Assembly (NCBI GenBank): GCA_008933705.1
Contig: WBUN01000032.1
Coordinates: 1 to 58,250 of the forward strand
Length of the DNA: 58,250 nt
DNA from: Hyphomicrobiaceae bacterium
Lineage (GTDB): Bacteria; Pseudomonadota; Alphaproteobacteria; Rhizobiales; Hyphomicrobiaceae
Direction of reading: 5' to 3'
Shown: positions 27,990 through 35,914 of the stretch, one piece after another
Layout of the letters: every line of letters starts with the position of its first letter
Numbering within the stretch: the stretch's first letter is position 1
Program-made: the position numbers and the translations under genes
The notes under the pieces: generated by a model
The model's input: the letters and a program-made list of their open reading frames with translations, nothing else
Told to the model about the DNA's origin: nothing
Database searches by the model: none

Positions 27990-29489
27990 TCAGCTATGGA
28001 TCAGTCCGCGCAAAATGTGTTTTTGCACCTTGCCGGCTGCCGTACGCGGAAAATCGTCGACGATCGAGATGTGCTTGGGCGTCTTGTAGGCTGCAAGCGC
28101 GGTGCGAGCGAAGGCGCGCAGCGCGTCTGCGTCGACCTGCTGCCCCGGACGCAGGCGCACCACGGCGTGGCCGACCTCGCCCCAGCGCTCGTCGGGGACC
28201 CCGAGAACCGCGGCCTCAAGCACGGCCGGATGGTTGGTGAGCACAGCTTCGACCTCGGCGGGGTATACGTTCTCGCCGCCGGAGATGTACATATCCTTGA
28301 TGCGGTCGACGATGTAGCAGTAGCCATCCGCATCGCGGCGGCCGACATCGCCCGATCTCAGCCAACCATCACGATCGAAAGCCTTGGCCGTGGCATCGGG
28401 GTTGTTGAAATAGCCGGGCGTAATGCCGGGACCGCGGAAGAGCAGCTCGCCGCGCTCGCCCGCCGGCACGTCCCTTCCTTCAGCATCGACCAGCCTGACC
28501 TCGGCAAGTATCTGCGGCTTGCCGACCGAGCCGATCTTTTCGGCTGCGCGCGCCGGATCCATCAGGAACACGGTCGGTCCTGTCTCGGTCATGCCCATGC
28601 CGTTGCACACGCGCACGCCCTTGGACAGGAATGTGCGGATGAGGCTCTCGGGCAGCGGGGCTCCGCCGCAGCCCCAGTGGCGCACACGCGTGAGGTCCGC
28701 ACGCACAAACCCCGGATCGAGGCTTATCGCCTGATATACCGCAGGTACGCCGAAGAACACCGTCAGCCGGCCGCTGGCGATGAGCTCCAGAACGGGGCCA
28801 GGCTCGAACTTCGGAAGGAAGGTGCTGCTGCCGCCGGCGATGAACACCGGCAGGGTGTGCAGGTTGATGCCGGCGGTGTGGAAGAGAGGCAGGAAATTCA
28901 AGGTATAATCGGCCGCCGTGAGCGCGGTGGCCTGCTGGATGTTGACGTAGTTGGCGAGCGCCATGCCGACGGTCTGGATGACGGCCTTCGGTCGCCCTGT
29001 GGTTCCCGACGTGTAGAGCAGATACCAGATGCGGTCGGCCGGCCAGGCCGTATCGCGTCCAGGCGCAGCGGCGGTGCCGGCGATCAGCGTCTCGTAAGCA
29101 TCGAAGGCGATGAGCGTCAGCGCATCCCTTTCGGCGGAGGCAGCCGCAAGCGGTGCGGTTGCGGCGTCGTGGATGAGCAGGCGCGCGCCGCAGTCGGCGA
29201 TGATCGGCGCCAGCTCCGCCGGCGTAAGCCGCCAATTGAGGGGCACGAGAATGGCGCCGACCTTGCCGCACGCAAAGAGGATCTCGAAGAATACCGGCGA
29301 GTTGTGACAGAGGATGGCGACGCGGTCGCCCGCACGAACGCCCCGCCGCTCCAGAGCGGCCGCGCAACGCTCCGCGCGCTCGTTGAACGCGCCGAACGTC
29401 AGTCGACGGCCGGTGCCGATGTCCTCGAACGCCAAGCTGTCGGGCGATAGCTCGGCGCGCTTGGCGGCGAAGTCGAACACGGTTTTCAT
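27990..29489 (-). CDS. Acyl-CoA ligase (AMP-forming, class I adenylate-forming enzyme)
   Basis: This 499-residue enzyme activates a carboxylic acid with ATP and CoA. Motifs run in order: WYLLYTSGTTGRPKAV (P-loop-like), GMGMTETGPT, GWLRSGDVGRRDADGY, RIKDMYISGGENVYPAEVEA and the terminal RTAAGKVQKHIL with the catalytic lysine. ATG 29489 has a perfect ribosome site GGAGG seven bases upstream. Similarity is to the fatty acid/aromatic acid group, so the substrate is undefined. It follows the TetR gene and, with the divergent LIV transporter, suggests import and CoA activation of one organic acid. Confidence 0.9.
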   Translation of the reverse strand: MKTVFDFAAKRAELSPDSLAFEDIGTGRRLTFGAFNERAERCAAALERRGVRAGDRVAILCHNSPVFFEILFACGKVGAILVPLNWRLTPAELAPIIADCGARLLIHDAATAPLAAASAERDALTLIAFDAYETLIAGTAAAPGRDTAWPADRIWYLLYTSGTTGRPKAVIQTVGMALANYVNIQQATALTAADYTLNFLPLFHTAGINLHTLPVFIAGGSSTFLPKFEPGPVLELIASGRLTVFFGVPAVYQAISLDPGFVRADLTRVRHWGCGGAPLPESLIRTFLSKGVRVCNGMGMTETGPTVFLMDPARAAEKIGSVGKPQILAEVRLVDAEGRDVPAGERGELLFRGPGITPGYFNNPDATAKAFDRDGWLRSGDVGRRDADGYCYIVDRIKDMYISGGENVYPAEVEAVLTNHPAVLEAAVLGVPDERWGEVGHAVVRLRPGQQVDADALRAFARTALAAYKTPKHISIVDDFPRTAAGKVQKHILRGLIHS

Positions 29490-29512
29490 CGCTTGCCTCC
29501 GGACGCTTCTCT

Positions 29513-30133
29513 TCACTTCTTGTGGCGCGGGTCGAGCCCCTCCGAAAGGAGGTCGTAGGCGGCATCTGCGACGCGCTTCAACGGCGCTTTGGGCTCCCAG
29601 ATGGCGAAACGCCGTCCGACCATGTCCGAGATCCCCATCAGGGCCCAGGCCCGCACCTCAGCATCGCCCTTGCGGATCTCGCCGCGCTTCTCCGCGGCGG
29701 CAAGTCCCGTGCGATAGCTCCGTGCGAATTCCTCATAGTAGCGGCGGAAGACGGCGGGGTCGACGAACTGGGATTCGCCGACGACGCGGTAGAGATCCGG
29801 GTTGGCGCGGACGAAGTCCAGGAAGGCGCGCAGGCCCCGCCGCTCCGCTTCCAGGCGCGTGGGCGCATCGGCGACGGCCAGCGTGAGATGGCGGCGCAGC
29901 TTGCGCCCCATGCGCAGCACCAGCTCGCGCAGCACGTCCTCCTTGCTGCGGAAGTAGAGGTAGAAAGTGCCCTGCCCCACCGCGGCCTCCGCGGTGATGG
30001 TACTGATGGAGGCTTCCGCAAAGCCCTTGCGGCCGATCTCGCGCTCGGCCGCGTCGAGGATCTTCTGGCGTGTGAGTTCTCCCCGCCTGGTCTTCGGCGC
30101 CGGCAGGGGCTGCGAGGGCGTGGGGTTGGACAT
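29513..30133 (-). CDS. TetR family transcriptional regulator
   Basis: This 206-residue repressor-type protein has the TetR helix-turn-helix (about 25-70): TRQKILDAAEREIGRKGFAEASISTITAEAAVGQGTFYLYFRSKEDVLRELV. The C-terminal ligand domain is helical with FLDFVRANPDLYRVVGESQFVDP, as seen in regulators of acyl-CoA metabolism. ATG 30133 is chosen; an open frame starting at 30229 would run through the putative operator. It is divergent from the LIV substrate-binding gene and 23 bases upstream of the ligase gene, so it probably controls both. Confidence 0.9.
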   Translation of the reverse strand: MSNPTPSQPLPAPKTRRGELTRQKILDAAEREIGRKGFAEASISTITAEAAVGQGTFYLYFRSKEDVLRELVLRMGRKLRRHLTLAVADAPTRLEAERRGLRAFLDFVRANPDLYRVVGESQFVDPAVFRRYYEEFARSYRTGLAAAEKRGEIRKGDAEVRAWALMGISDMVGRRFAIWEPKAPLKRVADAAYDLLSEGLDPRHKK

Positions 30134-30225
30134 GGCGTCTCCGTCGCAAGGCGTCCGTCCGGGGCGGGCACATATTGGTGCGCGACACTTGACGGGGTAT
30201 GGGGGCAAGGATAGCGTTACCTGAG

Positions 30226-30245
30226 ACATGACTCAATTGTCATGT
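30226..30245. promoter_or_regulatory. Inverted repeat in the TetR/LIV divergent region, candidate TetR operator
   Basis: Perfect 7-bp arms ACATGAC (30226-30232) and GTCATGT (30239-30245) flank a 6-base spacer. The site lies 25 bases upstream of the LIV binding-protein ATG and about 93 bases upstream of the TetR ATG. Palindromes of this length in divergent regions are usual TetR operators. Binding is inferred. Confidence 0.55.
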
Positions 30246-30270
30246 TTATGAATCGAGATGGGAGGATCGC

Positions 30271-31491
30271 ATGCGTAACGTGCATCGCGCCGGCCGCGCT
30301 GGCGGCGGCCTTGCAGCGGCCTTGGCCATTGCAGTGACTGCGGGGATAGGTGCAGGCCCGGCCTGGGCGAAGGACGTGAAGGTCTGCTTCATCGCCGGCA
30401 AGACGGGGGCGCTCGAAGCCTACGCCAAGCAGACCGAGGCCGGCTTCATGATGGGCCTCGAGTACCTCACCAAGGGGACGATGAAGCTCGGCAACGACAA
30501 GATCGAGGTGATCGTCAAGGACGACCAGCTCAAGCCCGACCGCGGCAAGTCGCTGTTGGAGGAATGCTACGGTGACGACAAGGCCGATATAGCGGTCGGC
30601 ACCACCGGCTCGCCGGTCGCCCTCGCCATGCTGCCGGTGGCCGAGGAGCACAAGAAGATCCTCATCGTCGAGCCGGCAGTGGCCGACCAGATCACCGGCG
30701 ATAAGTGGAACCGTTACATCTTCCGGACCGGCCGCAGCTCCTATCAGGATGCGCTCGCGGCCGCCGCCGCGATCCCCGACAAGGAGGACGTGGCGATCGG
30801 CATGATCGGCCTCGACACGGCGTTCGGACGCGACGGCGTCGCGGCGTTCAAGGAGTTTCTGAAGGTGCGGCGTCCGAAGGCGAGCGTGGTCGCCGAGGAG
30901 TATGCGGCTGGCAACACGGCGGACTTCGCGCCTTACGCCGAGCGCCTGTTCAACGCGCTGAAGGACAAGCCGGGCAAGAAGATCATCGGCTTCATCTGGG
31001 CCGGTCCGCATCCGATGGCGAAGTTCGTGGACATGAAGCCCGAGCGCTTTGGCATCGCGCTGGCGCCCGGCGGCAACATCCTGCCTGTCATGAACGCGTG
31101 GAAGCAGTTCCCCGGCGTCGAAGGCGGCATCTATTATTATTACGGTTTCCCGAAGAACGCGATGAACGACTGGCTCAGGGCCGAATACCAGAAGCGCTTC
31201 AACGCGCCGCCGGACTTCTTCGTCGCGGGCGGGTTTGCGGCCGCTTCCGCGCTGGTGTCGGGCCTGCAGAAAGCCGGCTCGACCGACACGGAAAAGCTGA
31301 TCGCGGCCATGGAGGGCATGACCTTCGATACGCCCAAGGGTCCCATGACCTTCCGCAAGGAGGACCACCAGGCGCTGCAGGAGATGTACCACTGGCGCAT
31401 CAAGAAGGACGCCAAGGACAACGACATGCTGGAGCTGGTGGCGACCATTGCGGCAAAGGACATGCCGCTGCCGATCCGCACGAAGAAGTAA
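30271..31491 (+). CDS. LIV-type ABC transporter, periplasmic binding protein
   Basis: This 406-residue protein has a Sec signal peptide (residues 1-33, cleaving after AWA) and the two-lobed Leu/Ile/Val-binding protein fold: VKVCFIAGKTGALEAYAKQTEAG, AVGTTGSPVALAMLPVAEEH, FRTGRSSYQDALAAAA and GIYYYYGFPKNAMNDWL. It would deliver a small acid or amino acid to the permease encoded downstream. A strong ribosome site GGGAGG precedes ATG 30271. The linked acyl-CoA ligase suggests an organic acid ligand rather than an amino acid; this is inference. Confidence 0.9.
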   Translation: MRNVHRAGRAGGGLAAALAIAVTAGIGAGPAWAKDVKVCFIAGKTGALEAYAKQTEAGFMMGLEYLTKGTMKLGNDKIEVIVKDDQLKPDRGKSLLEECYGDDKADIAVGTTGSPVALAMLPVAEEHKKILIVEPAVADQITGDKWNRYIFRTGRSSYQDALAAAAAIPDKEDVAIGMIGLDTAFGRDGVAAFKEFLKVRRPKASVVAEEYAAGNTADFAPYAERLFNALKDKPGKKIIGFIWAGPHPMAKFVDMKPERFGIALAPGGNILPVMNAWKQFPGVEGGIYYYYGFPKNAMNDWLRAEYQKRFNAPPDFFVAGGFAAASALVSGLQKAGSTDTEKLIAAMEGMTFDTPKGPMTFRKEDHQALQEMYHWRIKKDAKDNDMLELVATIAAKDMPLPIRTKK

Positions 31492-31568
31492 GGCTGAGGT
31501 AGCATGGCAGCCGGGGCGGCCCGAGATCGGTCTCAGGTGACCCCGGCTGTCCACCCGGCGAGGTGCGC

Positions 31569-32342
31569 ATGTCTCGGCCCGTACTGGAAACGCGCGATCT
31601 CACCATCCGCTTCGGCGGCCACGTGGCCGTCGATCATGTGAGCGCAGGCTTTCATGCCGGCACGCTGACGGCGATCGTCGGCCCCAACGGCGCCGGCAAG
31701 ACCACGTACTTCAACCTGATCTCGGGGCAACTGCCGGCAAGCGCCGGCGCTGTGCACCTGGACGGCACAGAGATCACACCGCTGGGCGCGGCTGCGCGTA
31801 CCCGGCTCGGCATCGGTCGCGCATTTCAGCTCACCAATCTCTTCCCCAGCCTGACGGTGCACGAGAACGTGCGCCTGGCCGTGCAGGCCAGGGCCGGCGG
31901 CGGAGGCAATATCCTCGCGCGCTGGAGCAGCCGGCGCGACTGGATCGAGCGGGCCGATCACTTCATCGCCGCGGCCAACCTGCAGGACAAGCGTGACCTC
32001 CCCGCCGTGGCGCTGCCGCACGGCGACAAGCGCAAGCTGGAGGTGGCGATCATGATGGCGCTGGAGCCGCGCGTGTTCATGTTCGACGAGCCGACGGCGG
32101 GCATGTCGGTCGACGACGTCCCCGTCATCCTCGATCTTATCAGGAAGCTGAAGGACGAAGGCGACAAGACCATCCTGCTCGTCGAGCACAAGATGGACGT
32201 GGTCAAGAGCCTGGCCGATCGTATCGTCGTGCTGCACAACGGCCGTCTGGTGGCCGACGGCGAGCCCATCGAGGTGATCGGCTCGCCGATCGTGCAGGAG
32301 GCTTATCTGGGCGTTGCCGCGAACGGGGGCGGCCATGGCTGA
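31569..32342 (+). CDS. livG: LIV-type ABC transporter ATPase (LivG)
   Basis: This 257-residue ATPase has Walker A GPNGAGKTTYFNLISG, the LivG-typical RLGIGRAFQLTNLFPSLTVHENV, a signature region LPHGDKRKLEVAIMMAL (in place of a canonical LSGGQ, as in many LivG proteins) and Walker B VFMFDEPTAGMS. It drives import with LivF. ATG 31569 is used; upstream GTG 31563 adds two residues. It overlaps livF by 8 bases. Confidence 0.9.
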   Translation: MSRPVLETRDLTIRFGGHVAVDHVSAGFHAGTLTAIVGPNGAGKTTYFNLISGQLPASAGAVHLDGTEITPLGAAARTRLGIGRAFQLTNLFPSLTVHENVRLAVQARAGGGGNILARWSSRRDWIERADHFIAAANLQDKRDLPAVALPHGDKRKLEVAIMMALEPRVFMFDEPTAGMSVDDVPVILDLIRKLKDEGDKTILLVEHKMDVVKSLADRIVVLHNGRLVADGEPIEVIGSPIVQEAYLGVAANGGGHG

Positions 32343-33060
32343 GGCGCTGCTGACGCTGGAAGGCGTGCACACCTACATCGGGCAGTATCACATCCTGCAG
32401 GGCGTGGACTTCACAGTGCCGAGGGGAACGATGACCGTGCTGCTCGGCCGCAACGGGGCGGGCAAGACGACGACGCTGCGCACCATCATGGGGTTGTGGA
32501 AGCCCAGCCGTGGCAAGGTGATCTTCGACGGCGCGGAGATCGGCGGCCGGGCGACGCCCGACATCGCGCTGGCAGGCATCGCCTATGTGCCGGAGTCGAT
32601 GGGCGTGTTCGCCGACCTGACCGTGCGCGAGAACATGGTTCTGGCAGCGCAGAAGGGTGCGCCGGATGCCGCGCGCCTCGAGTGGATCTTCGGGTTCTTT
32701 CCCGCGCTTAAGCGTTTCTGGACGCATCCGGCGGGCGTGCTGTCGGGCGGCCAGAAGCAGATGCTGTCGATCGCACGGGCCGTCGTGGAGCCGCGCCGGC
32801 TGATCCTGATCGACGAGCCGACCAAGGGCATAGCGCCGGCCATCATCGAGAATATGATTCGTGCCTTCACCGAGTTGAAGCGCGACGAGACCACCATCCT
32901 GCTGGTGGAGCAGAATTTCCGCTTCGCCCAGGCGCTGGGCGACTGGGCCGTGGTCATGGACGACGGGCGCATCGTGCATCGCGAGACGATGGCAGAGCTC
33001 TCGGCCGATACCGCGACGCAGACACGGCTGCTCGGGCTGTCGCTGGAGACGCATGGATGA
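32335..33060 (+). CDS. livF: LIV-type ABC transporter ATPase (LivF)
   Basis: This 241-residue ATPase has Walker A GRNGAGKTTTLRTIMG, the LivF-type segment GIAYVPESMGVFADLTVRENM, signature LSGGQKQMLSIARAVV and Walker B LILIDEPTKGIAPAII. It pairs with LivG. ATG 32335 overlaps the livG stop by 8 bases, so the two are translationally coupled. The gap of 156 bases to livH is the longest within the cluster. Confidence 0.92.
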   Translation: MAEALLTLEGVHTYIGQYHILQGVDFTVPRGTMTVLLGRNGAGKTTTLRTIMGLWKPSRGKVIFDGAEIGGRATPDIALAGIAYVPESMGVFADLTVRENMVLAAQKGAPDAARLEWIFGFFPALKRFWTHPAGVLSGGQKQMLSIARAVVEPRRLILIDEPTKGIAPAIIENMIRAFTELKRDETTILLVEQNFRFAQALGDWAVVMDDGRIVHRETMAELSADTATQTRLLGLSLETHG

Positions 33061-33216
33061 TCGATACATGAGCGACAGGAGCAACGGACAAGACATTATC
33101 ATGGTCCACCTTGTCCCGACCATCCGGCCATCTGCGCGCTCAGGCGCGTGCGGGGCGGTGCATTCTCAGGACGAACCGGAGGATCGCACGGGCCGGCGGG
33201 TTGAGTGGTGACACAG

Positions 33217-34263
33217 ATGGCGGAAGCTTCCTTGAGCGCGACGGCAGATGTTGGATCGAAATCCAGTGCGCCCGAGCCGATACCGGTGGTGCGGAGCGAC
33301 TACCTGCCGTTGCTGCTGGTGCCGGCGCTGGCATTTCTTGCCCTGCCGCTGATCGGCAACCCCACGACTTGGGTGACCCTGACGATTGCCGCGCTTGCCA
33401 TGGGCATGATGATCTTCGTCATCTCCAGCGGACTGACCCTCGTGTTCGGCCTGATGGACGTGCTGAACTTCGGGCACGGCGCTTTCATCGCCATCGGCGC
33501 GTATCTCGCCATGACGACGCTGCTGCCGATGGCCGGCTGGATGCAGGCGGACAGCCTGACGCTCAACCTGGCCGCGCTCGGGCTCGCGATGCTGGTGGCG
33601 ATGGCGGGGACGGGCCTGCTCGGATGGGCGTTCGAGCGAGTGATCATCATGCCGGTCTACGGCCAGCACCTGAAGCAAATCCTCATCACGACCGGCGGCT
33701 TGATCGTCGCCGAGCAGCTCATCCACGTGTTCTGGGGCGGCGATCAGAAGCCCATGGCGCTGCCGACGGCCCTGCGCGGGGCGATCACCATCGGCGACGT
33801 GGCGATCGAGAAGTTCCGCCTGCTGGCCGTGGCGATCGGCCTTGTCGTGTTCTTTGCCATGTCCTTGATCCTCAACCGGACCAAGCTCGGACTGCTGATC
33901 CGTGCCGGTGTCGAGAACGGCGAGATGGTGGAGGCGCTCGGCTATCGCATCCGCCGCCTGTTCGTTGCCGTGTTCGTAGCCGGCTCGGCGCTCGCCGGCC
34001 TCGGCGGGACGATGTGGGCGCTCTATCGCGAGACGCTGACTGCGGGCATCGGCAGCGAGGTGATCGTGCTCGTCTTCATCGTCATCATCATCGGCGGGTT
34101 GGGCTCGGTCGGCGGCTGCTTCCTCGGCGCCATCCTGGTGGCGCAGATGGCCAACTACACAGGCTATCTGGCGCCCAAGGTGGCGCTCGCCTCCAATATC
34201 CTGCTGATGGTGATCATCCTGATGTGGCGGCCGCAAGGGCTCTATCCGGTGGCGAAGCGGTGA
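33217..34263 (+). CDS. livH: LIV-type ABC transporter permease (LivH)
   Basis: This 348-residue inner-membrane protein has about nine hydrophobic helices and the LivH signature SSGLTLVFGLMDVLNFGHGAFIAIGAYLA, plus the ATPase-contact loop AGVENGEMVEALGYRIRRLFVAVFVAGSALAGLGG. The N-terminal 35 residues are polar and longer than usual. The start is uncertain: GTG 33205, GTG 33208 and ATG 33217 are all in frame; I give the ATG. It forms the channel with LivM. Confidence 0.88.
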   Translation: MAEASLSATADVGSKSSAPEPIPVVRSDYLPLLLVPALAFLALPLIGNPTTWVTLTIAALAMGMMIFVISSGLTLVFGLMDVLNFGHGAFIAIGAYLAMTTLLPMAGWMQADSLTLNLAALGLAMLVAMAGTGLLGWAFERVIIMPVYGQHLKQILITTGGLIVAEQLIHVFWGGDQKPMALPTALRGAITIGDVAIEKFRLLAVAIGLVVFFAMSLILNRTKLGLLIRAGVENGEMVEALGYRIRRLFVAVFVAGSALAGLGGTMWALYRETLTAGIGSEVIVLVFIVIIIGGLGSVGGCFLGAILVAQMANYTGYLAPKVALASNILLMVIILMWRPQGLYPVAKR

Positions 34264-34330
34264 GAGAGGGCAGTGCCATGGGTGATGCTCGGCGCGCAGG
34301 CCACCTCAGCCGGTATGCGGGGGGAGGGAG

Positions 34331-35392
34331 ATGATCAACGCGGTCTTGTCGGGCGACCTGCCGCGCAGCCGGGTGCTTTCGGCCGCGCTTGTCGTCATCC
34401 TGGTCGTGCTGGCGTCGGCGCCGTTCATCTTTGACGGCGCGCAGGCGATCAATACCTCGGCCAAGATCTGCGTCTTCATCGTGCTGGTGGCGAGCTACGA
34501 CCTGCTGCTCGGCTATACGGGCATCGTCTCCTTCGCCCACACCATGTTCTACGGGATCGGCGGCTATGGCGTGGGCTTGGCGCTGTATGGGTGGGGTGCG
34601 ACGTGGTCCTCCGCGGCGACGGGGCTGGTCCTCGCGCTGGCCGCCGGCATCGTGCTCGCGCTGGTGATCGGGCTGTTCTCGCTGCGCGTGCGCGCCATCT
34701 TCTACGCCATGGTGACGCTGGCGGTGGCTTCCGCGTTCGCCATCCTCGCCGGGCAGCTCTCGGACATCACCGGCGGCGAGGACGGCCGCTCGTTTCGCGT
34801 GCCGGAACTGTTGCGGCCCGGTTTCAGGCTGATCGACGCGCCGGTGCTCGGCACGCAGATCACCGGCCGCGTCATCGCCTACTACATCGTGTTCGTGTCG
34901 GCGCTGGTCCTGTTTCTCGCTGGGCTGCGCATCGTCAACTCGCCGTTCGGCCGCGTGCTGCAGGCAATCCGCGAGAACGACTTCCGCGCCGAGGCGCTCG
35001 GCTATCGCACGGTCTACTACCGCACCGCCGCCAACTGCCTGGCGGCCGGCATGGCCGTGCTGGCGGGTGCGCTCAATGCACTATGGCTGCGCTACACCGG
35101 CCCCGACACCACGCTGTCGTTCGCCATCATGCTCGACATTCTGCTGATGGTGGTGATCGGCGGCATGGGCACGATGTACGGCGCGGTGCTCGGGGCGACG
35201 CTGTTCATCGTGGCCCAGAACTACCTGCAGAAGCTGATGGGAACGGCCTCCAAGGCCACCGAGGCGCTGCCGCTGCTGCCGAACCTGCTGCATCCGGACC
35301 GCTGGCTGCTGTGGCTCGGCATCCTGTTCGTGCTGAGCGTGTATTTCTTCCCGACCGGGATAGTCGGCAAGCTTCGCCAGAGGCGAGGCTAG
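34331..35392 (+). CDS. livM: LIV-type ABC transporter permease (LivM)
   Basis: This 353-residue polytopic protein has the LivM pattern YDLLLGYTGIVSFAHTMFYGIGGYG near the N-terminus and the loop RVLQAIRENDFRAEALGYRTVYYRTAANCLAAGMAVLAGALNALWLRY. The ATG has GGGGAGGGAG directly upstream. Its TAG stop shares the palindrome CTAG (35389-35392) with the stop of the convergent hyfI-like gene, so the two operons meet with no terminator between them. Confidence 0.9.
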   Translation: MINAVLSGDLPRSRVLSAALVVILVVLASAPFIFDGAQAINTSAKICVFIVLVASYDLLLGYTGIVSFAHTMFYGIGGYGVGLALYGWGATWSSAATGLVLALAAGIVLALVIGLFSLRVRAIFYAMVTLAVASAFAILAGQLSDITGGEDGRSFRVPELLRPGFRLIDAPVLGTQITGRVIAYYIVFVSALVLFLAGLRIVNSPFGRVLQAIRENDFRAEALGYRTVYYRTAANCLAAGMAVLAGALNALWLRYTGPDTTLSFAIMLDILLMVVIGGMGTMYGAVLGATLFIVAQNYLQKLMGTASKATEALPLLPNLLHPDRWLLWLGILFVLSVYFFPTGIVGKLRQRRG

Positions 35393-35904
35393 GCCGTCTT
35401 CTCGAGCAGGGCCAGGAGCCCCTTGAGAAGCGCAGTAGGGTTCGGGGGGCAGCCCCGGATGTGCAGGTCGACCGGCACAATCGCGGATACGCCGCCGGCG
35501 ACCGCATAGCTGCCGGCAAACAGACCTCCGTCGAAGGCGCAGTCGCCGACGGCAACAACCCACTTCGGATCGGGGGTTGCCGCATAAGTGCGTTCCAGCG
35601 CCTGGCGCATGTTCTTGGTGACGGGCCCGGTCACCATCAGAACGTCGGCGTGGCGGGGCGAGGCGACGAAGCGCAGGCCGAACCGCTCCAGATCGTAGAA
35701 GGCATTGCCGAGCGCGTGGATCTCCAGCTCGCAGCCGTTGCAGGAGCCGGCGTCCACCTCGCGGATCGAGAGGCTGCGTCCGAGGCGGCGCCGGGCGGCG
35801 CGATCGACGCTCTTGGCCAGCTCGGCGAGCGCTGCGTCGTCGGCGGCAGGAGGCGTCTCGGTCAGAGCCGACTGCAGGAGGCCTTGGAGGAGGAGGTTGC
35901 GCAT
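35389..35904 (-). CDS. hyfI: NuoB/HyfI-like small subunit of an Ehr-type complex
   Basis: This 171-residue subunit belongs to the NuoB/hydrogenase small-subunit family and should carry one [4Fe-4S] cluster at the membrane interface. All four cysteine ligands are present: C55 and C58 in AGSCNGCELEIHAL, C122 in GDCAFDGG and C152 in RGCPPNP. The rest, including VLMVTGPVTKNMRQAL, is standard. It is the last gene of the operon and follows the HyfG-like gene by 10 bases. The cluster suggests that electron transfer is kept although the partner active site is altered. Confidence 0.9.
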   Translation of the reverse strand: MRNLLLQGLLQSALTETPPAADDAALAELAKSVDRAARRRLGRSLSIREVDAGSCNGCELEIHALGNAFYDLERFGLRFVASPRHADVLMVTGPVTKNMRQALERTYAATPDPKWVVAVGDCAFDGGLFAGSYAVAGGVSAIVPVDLHIRGCPPNPTALLKGLLALLEKTA

Positions 35905-35914
35905 GGTCGGCGCC

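Noticed and set aside
30134-30229. Longer start for the TetR gene at 30229.
   Set aside because: It would place coding sequence over the divergent promoter and the palindrome, and the added residues have no helix-turn-helix relevance.
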